From assembly GCA_030695265.1 (NCBI GenBank), contig JAUYTA010000285.1, forward strand, positions 1 to 14,355: DNA of 14,355 bases, in the 5' to 3' direction. Both the position numbers and the translations under genes were made by a program. This DNA comes from Bacteroidota bacterium. GTDB lineage: Bacteria; Bacteroidota; Bacteroidia; Bacteroidales; Prolixibacteraceae. Within the stretch, counting starts at the first letter, position 1. Each line of letters opens with the position of its first letter. Positions 7,833 through 14,097 of this stretch are shown one piece after another. The notes under the pieces are model-generated. The model ran no database searches. It was not told where the DNA came from and saw only the letters and a program-made list of their open reading frames with translations.

Positions 7833-8855
7833 CTATTTCCCTCCCATCTCCTTCGTACTCAACAATCCGCAAGCCGCATAAATGTCCTGGCCGCGACTGG
7901 CACGGATGGTGGTTAAAATGCCTTTGTCGTTGAGTTGCTCCTTGAATTTCTGAAGGGTGGCTTCGTCGGTTCCTTCGAGGGGTGTTCCGGGGATTGGGTG
8001 AAACCGAATCAGGTTGATGCGGCATTTGATGCCATTCAGTATTTGTGCCAGCTCGCGCACATGCCGGGGCGAATCGTTCAGGCCTTTAAAAACAATGTAT
8101 TCGAACGAAACGCGTCGCTGGCGGCCAAAATCCCAGCTTTTTATTTCGCGGATTACTTCAGCAAGCGGATACGCAATTTGTACAGGCATCAGTTTTTCGC
8201 GTTCATCGTCGAACGGAGTGTGCATACTTACGGCCAAATGTGCTTCCGACTGGTTCAGGAAAGTTACCATCCCCGGGACTATCCCGATGGTCGAAACCGT
8301 GATCCGGCGCGGGCTCATGGCAAAGCCCCACTCAGAAGTCAGGATTTCAAGGCTTTTCAGCACTTCTTCCAGATTGTCGAAAGGTTCGCCCATTCCCATA
8401 TAAACAATGTTGGTGATATCGTGCCTTTCTGGAATATTGCGAATCTGGTTCACAATTTCGCCGGCAGTTAATTGCCCCTGAAATCCCTGTTTGCCGGTCA
8501 TACAGAACAAACAGCCCATTTTGCAACCCACCTGCGATGAAACGCAAACTGTTTTGCGGTCGTCATCGGGAATCATGGCCGTTTCGATGAATTTACCTTT
8601 TGCAGTTGGAAACAGGTATTTTTTTGTTCCGTCAACACTTTCCTGAACTTTGGTTGAATCGACCAACCCGAATTCGTACTTACTACTTAGCAGTTCACGC
8701 GCCTTTTTCGAAAGGTTGGTCATTTCTTCAATCGAAGTGATGTCCTTCTGGTAGAGCCATTCGGCCATTTGTTTGCCGGTAAATTTGGGCATACCGAGTT
8801 CAATTGCCAAAGCGGTGAGTTCATTGAGTGTTTTTCCGAAAAGAGCTTCCTTCAT
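7833..8855 (-). CDS. rlmN: dual-specificity RNA methyltransferase RlmN
   Basis: Radical SAM enzyme that makes 2-methyladenosine at 23S rRNA A2503 and tRNA A37. Counting from the chosen ATG at 8855 the protein has 340 residues, normal for the family. The 4Fe-4S motif CxxxCxxC is at Cys111, Cys115 and Cys118 ('VGCKMGCLFCMTG'); the two cysteines of the methyl-transfer mechanism are Cys104 ('TVCVSS') and Cys329 ('YAACGLL'). 'MGMGEPFDN' is also typical. The frame stays open upstream to an ATG at 8894, but those 13 extra residues lie in the repeat-like segment and are not RlmN-like, so the start 'MKEALFGKTL' is preferred. A possible minus-strand -7 box, TAAATTTG, sits at 8955-8948. Its 3' end is duplicated at 6108-6213, marking an integration site. 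Confidence 0.96.
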   Translation of the reverse strand: MKEALFGKTLNELTALAIELGMPKFTGKQMAEWLYQKDITSIEEMTNLSKKARELLSSKYEFGLVDSTKVQESVDGTKKYLFPTAKGKFIETAMIPDDDRKTVCVSSQVGCKMGCLFCMTGKQGFQGQLTAGEIVNQIRNIPERHDITNIVYMGMGEPFDNLEEVLKSLEILTSEWGFAMSPRRITVSTIGIVPGMVTFLNQSEAHLAVSMHTPFDDEREKLMPVQIAYPLAEVIREIKSWDFGRQRRVSFEYIVFKGLNDSPRHVRELAQILNGIKCRINLIRFHPIPGTPLEGTDEATLQKFKEQLNDKGILTTIRASRGQDIYAACGLLSTKEMGGK

Positions 8856-8870
8856 TTGATTAAATTTTTT

Positions 8871-9021
8871 AACACATAGGCACATAGGACACATAATTTA
8901 GAATATTTTATATGGTCAAAATGTCTCTGCCTATTTTTCATTTGTTACAAATTTATAAACACTTTGGAACCCAGTCCACATAGCAAAACTTTAAACTATG
9001 TGCCCTGTATATCTATGTGTT
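8871..9021. repeat. segment bounded by imperfect 30-bp inverted repeats (MITE-like or dispersed repeat)
   Basis: Bases 8871-8900 (AACACATAGGCACATAGG...) pair with the reverse complement of 8992-9021 at 24 of 30 positions, enclosing 91 bp of AT-rich sequence with no gene. The left arm itself contains tandem ACATAGG-like units. It fills most of the gap between the ferredoxin reductase stop and the rlmN start. It may be a small non-autonomous element or a dispersed repeat; no target-site duplication is clear. It also contains the candidate rlmN promoter box. Confidence 0.55.
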
Positions 9022-9048
9022 TATTTTTTATTTGTTTATAATATTGAT

Positions 9049-9729
9049 TTAAAAATAAATTTCAGCAAGAATGTTTTCGTACGGAACGCCCTTTGCAATC
9101 AACAAATCACGCACCTCGACCACCATCAGCGCCTTGCCGCAAAGATAATAGTTAATATTGGTTGGCAGATCATTTAATTCTTCCAGATACCGGGTAACCC
9201 TTCCGGGGAAAACATTGCACGACTGTTCGTGTGCACAACAACGTACGTACCGGTTGCCCATCGCCCATTCGAGTTCATCTTCGAAATAGAACTGATTGAG
9301 TTTTCGGGCGCCATGGATCAAGGTTTTATTTTCTGAAATTCCGGAGCGGAACATGCTGTAAAACGGAGCGATTCCGGTTCCGGTGGCAATCCACCATGCC
9401 GGTTTTTTGTTATCGAGGAAACTACCATAAGGTTTGGTGGCCCATATTTTCATGCCCGGAATTACTCCAGCCAAACGGGGCGTTAAAATACCATCTTCCT
9501 TGATATTGAAAAGAACCCTTATCTCCTCTTCATCATTTCCGCTGCAAACACTGTAAATTCGCGGTGCCAGGGTGCGATCATCTGTAATCTTTACAACCAT
9601 TCCGGGCTGAAATGAGTGTAACCGTTTCCACGAAATCAGGTGTACTCCCGTCGATATTTCTTCATTTCCGGTTACAGTAACTTCAGCAAGTTCGATGGGC
9701 TTATTTTTATATTCTTCAGCTTTGGGCAT
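9049..9729 (-). CDS. ferredoxin--NADP(+) reductase, FAD-binding, short form
   Basis: 226-residue flavoprotein of the plant/bacterial FNR superfamily, which moves electrons between NADPH and ferredoxin or flavodoxin in the cytoplasm. The FAD-binding barrel contains 'RIYS' at 57-60, the RxYS motif for the isoalloxazine ring, and 'DGILTPRLAGVIPGMKI' at 79-95, matching the usual G.LT..L.....G..I pattern. The NADP-binding half has 'GTGIAPFYSM' at 117-126 and 'YYLCG' at 194-198. The chain ends in an aromatic residue ('EIYF'), as in bacterial Fpr proteins. No iron-sulfur domain is fused to it. Start: ATG at 9729, 'MPKAEEYKNK'. It is upstream of rlmN in the same direction but separated by about 190 bp of repeat-like DNA, so co-transcription is uncertain. 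The exact partner protein cannot be told from sequence. Confidence 0.9.
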   Translation of the reverse strand: MPKAEEYKNKPIELAEVTVTGNEEISTGVHLISWKRLHSFQPGMVVKITDDRTLAPRIYSVCSGNDEEEIRVLFNIKEDGILTPRLAGVIPGMKIWATKPYGSFLDNKKPAWWIATGTGIAPFYSMFRSGISENKTLIHGARKLNQFYFEDELEWAMGNRYVRCCAHEQSCNVFPGRVTRYLEELNDLPTNINYYLCGKALMVVEVRDLLIAKGVPYENILAEIYF

Positions 9730-9895
9730 GTTTGTTTTTTCAGAATAACAAGATCCAAGACTTTATGTTTAGATTTGTCTTTTGTGATAAAAATAAAATC
9801 ATTCCAGATTATTATTAAAGAGGTTCAAAATTTCTAAATTTACCAATTCCAAAAGGAAGAGCTTTTCTTTGGCAATTTTAAATGAGTTGTGTAAA

Positions 9896-11560
9896 ATGAC
9901 TAATCAGGACATCATCCAAATAGTTGAAGAGTTAAGAGCCTTGCCCAAAGAAAATGAATGGGTTGAGTTCAAGAAAGGTACTGCCACTTCAAATGATAGA
10001 TTAGGGCAGTATATTTCGGCGATTTCAAATGCTTCTTGCATTTCGAATCAGTCTTTTGGATACTTGATATTTGGAATTAATGATATTACTCATTTGCCAA
10101 TTAGCACTTCGTTTCATTTTAAAACAGCTAAAGAAGGTAATGAAGATTTAGAATTGTGGATTAGGCGGCATTTATCTCCTTCAATTCGTTTTGAGCATTT
10201 TGTTTGCCAATACAACGAAACAATACGCTTAGAGATTTTCAGAATTCCTGCCGCTAAAGCTGAACCCACAACCTTTAAGAATACACCCTATATAAGGATA
10301 AATACAAGCTTAACGGAACTAAAGAAATTCCCCGATTTGGCAAGAATTATTTATAATTCAGAAATAGATTGGTCGGCTCAAATAATCGATAATGCTTCAA
10401 TATCAAACCTCGATCCCCTGGCCATTGCCAATGCAAAAGATAAATTCAAAGAAAAAAATGCAGGAAAACAATGGTTCAACGAAATTGAAGATTGGGATGA
10501 TGCCACTTTTTTAGATAAAGCCAAAATTACAGCACATGGCAAAATCACTAATGCAGCTATCATTCTTTTAGGAAAACCGGAATCATCTCATTTTATTTCA
10601 CCGTCAGTAGCGCAAATTACCTGGAAATTAGAGACAGAGGAAATTGCTTATGAACATTTTGAAATCCCACTTTTCACCTCAGTTAATGAAGTTCTGAAAA
10701 GAATACGAAACGTAAAGTTTAAATTTTTTCCCGACAATCAACTGATTGCCACCGAAGTGCAGAAATATGATACTGAAGTGATTCTCGAAGCCTTGAATAA
10801 TTGCATTGCTCATCAGGACTATAGCCAACACGGGCGTATTGTTCTCACAGAAAAAATCAATAAGTTGATTTTTAGAAATTATGGTAGTTTCTTTGAGGGC
10901 ACTGCCGAAGATTATACCGATGGAAACCATACACCAAAAAAATACCGCAATAAATGGCTCGCAGATGCCATGGTAAATCTTAATATGATTGACACCCTTG
11001 GATTAGGCATATTCAAAATGTACAGAAGTCAACGGAAACGATATTTTCCACTGCCAGATTACTCCAATTCAACTTCAAATGAGGTGGTACTCGAAATATA
11101 TGGCCACACAATTGATGAAAATTATTCCAAATTATTAATTGAGAAGAAAGATGATTTGTCGCTTACCGAAGTTATCTTACTTGATAAAATTCAGAAAAAA
11201 CATGTTATTGCAGAAGAGGGCGCGAAACTTTTAAAAAGGAAACATTTCATCGAAGGTCGAAAAGGCCATTATTTTATATCAGCCGAGATCGCGTCCATTA
11301 CCAATCAAAAGGCATCTTACACCCGCAATAAAGGGATGAATAAAGAGTTTTACAAAGAATTTGTAATTCAGCATATTACTAATCATGGATTTGCTACCAG
11401 AGATGAGATAAACCAATTACTATTGGATAAGATGCCTGAATTTATGACTGACAAACAGAAAAAGAAAAAGATTGAAAATATTTTACAAGAAATGGCTGGG
11501 AGTAGAATTATTAACATTGGAAGTAGAATTAAACCAAAATGGGTGATTGTAAATAATTAG
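9896..11560 (+). CDS. Schlafen AlbA_2 domain / GHKL-like ATP-binding regulator
   Basis: 554 residues from the ATG at 9896. An in-frame TTG at 9869 with GGAAG nine bases upstream is an alternative that adds nine residues; the ATG is preferred because family members start close to 'TNQDIIQIVEELRALP'. Residues 20-130 are an AlbA_2 (Schlafen AAA_4) domain with 'EWVEFKKGT' and 'YLIFGIND'. Around 290-375 is a C-terminal ATPase-like module (HATPase_c_4 type): 'EALNNCIAHQDY' at about 298-309, with Asn and Glu placed as in the N box, and 'GLGIF' at 369-373. The last ~80 residues are basic and look winged-helix. Such proteins are usually called transcriptional regulators or RecG-like; some sit in defence loci. 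It is divergent from the reductase gene, with a possible TAGATTTG box at 9770-9777. It is probably an accessory gene among core genes. Confidence 0.83.
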   Translation: MTNQDIIQIVEELRALPKENEWVEFKKGTATSNDRLGQYISAISNASCISNQSFGYLIFGINDITHLPISTSFHFKTAKEGNEDLELWIRRHLSPSIRFEHFVCQYNETIRLEIFRIPAAKAEPTTFKNTPYIRINTSLTELKKFPDLARIIYNSEIDWSAQIIDNASISNLDPLAIANAKDKFKEKNAGKQWFNEIEDWDDATFLDKAKITAHGKITNAAIILLGKPESSHFISPSVAQITWKLETEEIAYEHFEIPLFTSVNEVLKRIRNVKFKFFPDNQLIATEVQKYDTEVILEALNNCIAHQDYSQHGRIVLTEKINKLIFRNYGSFFEGTAEDYTDGNHTPKKYRNKWLADAMVNLNMIDTLGLGIFKMYRSQRKRYFPLPDYSNSTSNEVVLEIYGHTIDENYSKLLIEKKDDLSLTEVILLDKIQKKHVIAEEGAKLLKRKHFIEGRKGHYFISAEIASITNQKASYTRNKGMNKEFYKEFVIQHITNHGFATRDEINQLLLDKMPEFMTDKQKKKKIENILQEMAGSRIINIGSRIKPKWVIVNN

Positions 11561-11590
11561 GGAATAATTAGGGAATAATTAGGGAATAGG
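11552..11590. repeat. 11-bp tandem repeat (AATAATTAGGG, three copies plus partial)
   Basis: Three exact copies of AATAATTAGGG at 11552-11562, 11563-11573 and 11574-11584, then AATAGG. The first copy contains the TAG stop of the Schlafen-like gene. Because 11 is not a multiple of three, copy-number change downstream of that stop would not alter the protein. Likely slippage product. Confidence 0.8.
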
Positions 11591-11757
11591 ATACAAATTA
11601 TATCTGAATTTCAGTTGATTAAACAAACCTAAACTGCCAGATTTTATTTCCGAAAAACAAGAAAGATTAAAATAATGTTCATTCACTTTCAATGTGAACT
11701 TTTCGTTCAATTATCAGTATTAAGAGATTCGCGTGCATACAAAAAAGGTGAAACGAT

Positions 11758-11765
11758 TACTTTTG
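11758..11765 (+). promoter_or_regulatory. -7 box TACTTTTG of the thrE operon
   Basis: Exact fit to TAnnTTTG, 34 bases before the ATG at 11800, with the following GCGGC common at such promoters in the phylum. A matching -33 TTTG is not seen. The expected transcript covers both exporter genes. Confidence 0.6.
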
Positions 11766-11799
11766 CGGCTCTATTGAAACAACGACAGAAACATTGTAA

Positions 11800-12567
11800 A
11801 TGAAGACATTAAAAGAAGATGCCCAATCGGTGGGCAATATACTGCTCGAAATCGGGGCATTGCTCATGAGTTCGGGCGCCAGCACCAACCGCACCAGGGT
11901 TACCCTTGAACGAATTGCCAGAGGACTTGGCTACGGTGTTGAATTATTGATTACCCAGCGCGCCCTGATGCTTACCATCATTGAAAAAGACCAGCAGCAT
12001 TTTTTCAGCCGGCTGAAACGTATTTCGCCTCATGGAGTCAATTTCAGGATTGTAAGCGGAATTAGCCATTTAAGCTGGAACGTAATGGAAGAAAATTGGA
12101 CTGTTGCCCAAATAACGGAAGAACTTATGCGTCTCAAATCACTGCCACATTATCCGCGATACGTGGTTTTGGGTTTTGTTGGATTGGCAGGCGCTGCATT
12201 CTGCCACATTTTTGGCGGCGGAACAACTGAAATGGCCGTTGCTTTTGCTGCAACTATTGCCGGTCTGTTTGTCAGGCAGGAAGCCATGAAAAAGAAATTC
12301 AATCCTTATCTATGCGTATTTTTTGCAGCATTTACAGCCTCATTATTTGCCGGACTGGCAGAATATTACCATGTTGGGCTGCAACCCGACAAAGCATTTG
12401 CCACCTCGGTCCTGTTCCTGGTTCCGGGCGTTCCGCTCATCAATTCGGTATCCGACCTGATGGATGGTAACATACAAAACGGGATTGTTCGCGCAATGAA
12501 TGGATTAATGATTGCATTTTCGATTGCAATGGGCCTTTTCGCAGTAAAAATGATTTTAAACGTCTGA
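11800..12567 (+). CDS. threonine/serine exporter family protein, ThrE N-terminal half (YjjP-like)
   Basis: 255 residues matching the ThrE_1/DUF1212 (YjjP) half of the ThrE exporter, which moves threonine, serine or small dicarboxylates out of the cell. Residues 1-115 are the cytoplasmic domain, with 'GALLMSSGASTNR' (19-31) and 'RIVSGISH' characteristic. About five membrane helices follow: roughly 121-140, 144-159, 170-190, 199-215 and 230-253. 'LVPGVPLINSVSDLMDGN' at 207-224 is the typical signature. In Corynebacterium ThrE both halves are one chain; here they are split, as in E. coli YjjP/YjjB. The stop codon is one base before the next ATG, so both halves are made together. It has its own TACTTTTG promoter. 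The family is firm; the substrate is not shown by sequence. Confidence 0.92.
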   Translation: MKTLKEDAQSVGNILLEIGALLMSSGASTNRTRVTLERIARGLGYGVELLITQRALMLTIIEKDQQHFFSRLKRISPHGVNFRIVSGISHLSWNVMEENWTVAQITEELMRLKSLPHYPRYVVLGFVGLAGAAFCHIFGGGTTEMAVAFAATIAGLFVRQEAMKKKFNPYLCVFFAAFTASLFAGLAEYYHVGLQPDKAFATSVLFLVPGVPLINSVSDLMDGNIQNGIVRAMNGLMIAFSIAMGLFAVKMILNV

Positions 12568-12568
12568 A

Positions 12569-13072
12569 ATGATTATAATAGACATCTTTATCAAAAGTAT
12601 ATGGGCGGGAGTTGGAGCAATTGGTTTCGCCATTCTGTTTAACGTTCCGCGCCGAACCATCTTTACTATCTGGACACTCGGATTCCTGGGTGGTTTGATC
12701 AAATTCTCTGTAATGCATTTTGATCTCGGAATCGTTTTCGCTTCGTTTCTTGGCGCAACAGCCATCGGGATTGCGAGTATTCAAACTGCACACATCAAGA
12801 AAAGCCCGCCGCTTGTGTTTTCTATTCCTGCTGTTATACCAATGGTTCCCGGCCTTTTTGCATACAAAATGATGCTCGGATTGATTGCACTTACCAGAAT
12901 GGAAAATACCGACACCTACATACAAACCTTGATTGAAACGGTAAACAACGGTGCAAAAATGATGTTTGTGCTGATTTCACTCGGAACGGGAGTAGCCATA
13001 CCGATGCTTCTGTCAAGAAAAGAATCCATTAAAAAATCGAAATTCAATAAAAATAAAAAGCTGGTGGTTTAA
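12569..13072 (+). CDS. threonine/serine exporter family protein, ThrE C-terminal half (YjjB-like)
   Basis: 167-residue membrane protein matching the ThrE_2 (YjjB) half. About four or five hydrophobic segments are seen (4-24, 31-47, 53-71, 82-106, 131-149), with 'FNVPRRTIFTIWTLGF' near the start and 'IPMVPGLFAYKMMLG' (90-104), a signature of the family. The C-terminal 18 residues are lysine-rich and cytoplasmic. It begins one base after the YjjP-like stop, and the two presumably form one transporter. Its TAA stop at 13070-13072 overlaps the stop codon of the convergent minus-strand gene, with no terminator hairpin between them. Confidence 0.9.
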   Translation: MIIIDIFIKSIWAGVGAIGFAILFNVPRRTIFTIWTLGFLGGLIKFSVMHFDLGIVFASFLGATAIGIASIQTAHIKKSPPLVFSIPAVIPMVPGLFAYKMMLGLIALTRMENTDTYIQTLIETVNNGAKMMFVLISLGTGVAIPMLLSRKESIKKSKFNKNKKLVV

Positions 13073-13473
13073 TTGCGGTGACGCATTGGCCTGTGCGAAT
13101 GAATGTATTTGATGCTTTTACAGGCAACTCCTGAGTCCGAAAAAGATTCGGTTGAGCTAAAAAGCGCAACATCGGTCATCCATGGTTCAATTTCCAGTTT
13201 TTGCTCCTTTAGGAATTGTGCCAGGAACTTCTCGTCTGCTAACATCCATGCTTCAACTTCAAGGGCTTTTTCCAATTCTGCCAGATTGGATTCCGACCGT
13301 GCTTCCCAAAATTCGCTTTTAAGCATCCATGACTCAATGGTCAAACTTTTCTCTGCTTCTGAAACGACAATGGCACTGGATTTACTTTTGTTGCCGGCTG
13401 TGGCATTGATAGTGGCTAAACCAAATATTCCCAGAGCAACGACAACGGTAAATGTTTTGAAATTTGTTTTCAT
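13069..13473 (-). CDS. small secreted protein with three 'ExWM' repeats
   Basis: 134 residues; family not recognised by name. Residues 1-26 are a signal peptide ('VVALGIFGLATINATA' before the likely cut). The mature part carries three copies of a short unit: 'LTIESWM' (44-50), 'LEVEAWM' (71-77) and 'LEIEPWM' (93-99), with Trp49, Trp76 and Trp98 spaced 27 and 22 apart, each followed by a short acidic or hydrophobic stretch. The tail is Ser-rich then His/Arg-rich, with one Cys at 118. It is a paralog of the 87-residue protein at 13686-13949: signal peptide, first unit and the 'EKALEVE' linker match. A 42-bp element also found ahead of that paralog lies 85 bases upstream. Its stop overlaps that of the exporter gene. 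Export is predicted with confidence; the function is unknown. Confidence 0.8.
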   Translation of the reverse strand: MKTNFKTFTVVVALGIFGLATINATAGNKSKSSAIVVSEAEKSLTIESWMLKSEFWEARSESNLAELEKALEVEAWMLADEKFLAQFLKEQKLEIEPWMTDVALFSSTESFSDSGVACKSIKYIHSHRPMRHRN

Positions 13474-13558
13474 GTGTTTAACTTTTAATTACTGATTGTT
13501 TTAAATAAATTATTTTCACAGGTAAGACTGGCAAACAGTCAAATAGTTAAATCCAAAT

Positions 13559-13600
13559 CAGTTAATTAAAAGGTAAAATTGTCTTAATGAAATGTTAAAG
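13559..13600 (-). promoter_or_regulatory. 42-bp conserved upstream element, copy 1
   Basis: Matches 14056-14097 at 35 of 42 positions, including an unbroken CAGTTAATTAAAAG and TCTTAAT. It lies upstream of the 134-aa gene in the same orientation as copy 2 lies upstream of its paralog. TTAA motifs recur through it, and the AAGGTAA/TTGTCTT centre is a weak inverted repeat. Likely binding site or upstream promoter part shared by the two genes. Confidence 0.6.
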
Positions 13601-13617
13601 GTTTTTAATACAAAAAG

Positions 13618-13648
13618 AAAGAGCTACTCCCATTTGGTGCAGCTCTTT
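13618..13648 (-). terminator. hairpin terminator after the 87-aa gene
   Basis: AAAGAGCT (13618-13625) pairs with AGCTCTTT (13641-13648) across a 15-base loop. On the minus strand the stem is followed by a T-rich run (CTTTTTGTATT), as a factor-independent terminator needs. It lies 37 bases past the stop of the 87-aa gene and before the regulatory region of the 134-aa gene, so the paralogs are probably separate transcripts. Confidence 0.7.
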
Positions 13649-13685
13649 TAATATGCTGAAAATGCATATTTTTCAGGGTAGAAGC

Positions 13686-13949
13686 TTAATTCCATAAGCT
13701 TTCATTTGTCATCCACGATTCAACTTCAAGCGCTTTTTCAACCTCAAGGGTATCCACTTCAGTTTTTGTTGCCCAATTTTCATCGTCGAGCATCCACGAT
13801 TCGATGGTCAACATTTCTTCTTTTTCAATAACAACTTCAGCATTGACCAGGCTCTTGTTGTCGGCAGTTGCATTGATATTGGTAAAACCAATAATTCCCA
13901 GTGCAGCCATTCCAATAATTGTTCTAATTTTCGTTTTCATTTTGTTCAT
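13686..13949 (-). CDS. small secreted protein with two 'ExWM' repeats
   Basis: 87 residues from ATG at 13949; a second Met three codons in (13940, 'MKTKIRTIIG') is an equally good start. A signal peptide spans about residues 4-29, ending 'FTNINATA'. The mature part is mostly two units, 'LTIESWMLDDENW' (47-59) and 'LEVESWMTNESLW' (74-86), whose Trp52 and Trp79 are 27 apart, the same spacing as the first two units of the 134-aa paralog. The protein ends right after the second unit. It is acidic and has no cysteine. The leader of this gene has a TCCCGA palindrome (13968-13983), an 8-bp inverted repeat (14003-14034) and the shared 42-bp element. It is followed by its own terminator. The role is unknown. 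Confidence 0.8.
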   Translation of the reverse strand: MNKMKTKIRTIIGMAALGIIGFTNINATADNKSLVNAEVVIEKEEMLTIESWMLDDENWATKTEVDTLEVEKALEVESWMTNESLWN

Positions 13950-13967
13950 CTTTTAATTGTTTTTCCC

Positions 13968-13983
13968 TCCCGAGTAATCGGGA
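13968..13983. repeat. TCCCGA-GTAA-TCGGGA palindrome
   Basis: 6-bp stem with a 4-base loop, 19 bases upstream of the 87-aa gene's ATG and so inside its probable leader. It shares arms with the palindrome at 7721-7736. It could be a dispersed repeat or a leader hairpin affecting translation. Confidence 0.5.
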
Positions 13984-14002
13984 CCGGGATTGTTTTCTGT
14001 TC

Positions 14003-14034
14003 TACTTTGTTTTCACTATTAAGACTACAAAGTA
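14003..14034. promoter_or_regulatory. 8-bp inverted repeat TACTTTGT/ACAAAGTA, candidate operator
   Basis: TACTTTGT at 14003-14010 and ACAAAGTA at 14027-14034 are exact inverted repeats around a 16-base spacer, between the 42-bp element and the 87-aa gene. Read on the minus strand, TTACTTTG at 14035-14028 is close to the TAnnTTTG -7 box (one base short). No such repeat is seen before the other paralog. Confidence 0.35.
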
Positions 14035-14055
14035 ACCCGAAAGTGACTCAGGAAC

Positions 14056-14097
14056 CAGTTAATTAAAAGATAAACTTATCTTAATTAAACCTTAAAC
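14056..14097 (-). promoter_or_regulatory. 42-bp conserved upstream element, copy 2
   Basis: 35 of 42 bases match 13559-13600. This copy contains a clearer imperfect palindrome, AAGATAA-AC-TTATCTT, flanked by AATTAA/AATTAA, plus repeated CTTAA motifs about 11 bases apart. It lies 106 bases upstream of the 87-aa gene and overlaps the last codons of ispE. Conservation across two otherwise different leaders suggests a shared regulator. Confidence 0.6.

Noticed and set aside
7935..8471. Long open frames on the plus strand (7935-8471, 8014-8403) opposite rlmN
   Set aside because: They lie wholly within well-supported rlmN on the other strand, have no recognisable motif and are explained by its codon use.
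11675..11803. 42-codon plus-strand frame overlapping the start of the YjjP-like gene by ATGA
   Set aside because: It spans the likely promoter box at 11758-11765 and has no recognisable features; coupling by chance is likely.
12440..12925. 161-codon open frame on the minus strand across the exporter genes
   Set aside because: It overlaps both exporter halves, which have clear family signatures; its composition is unlike a real protein.
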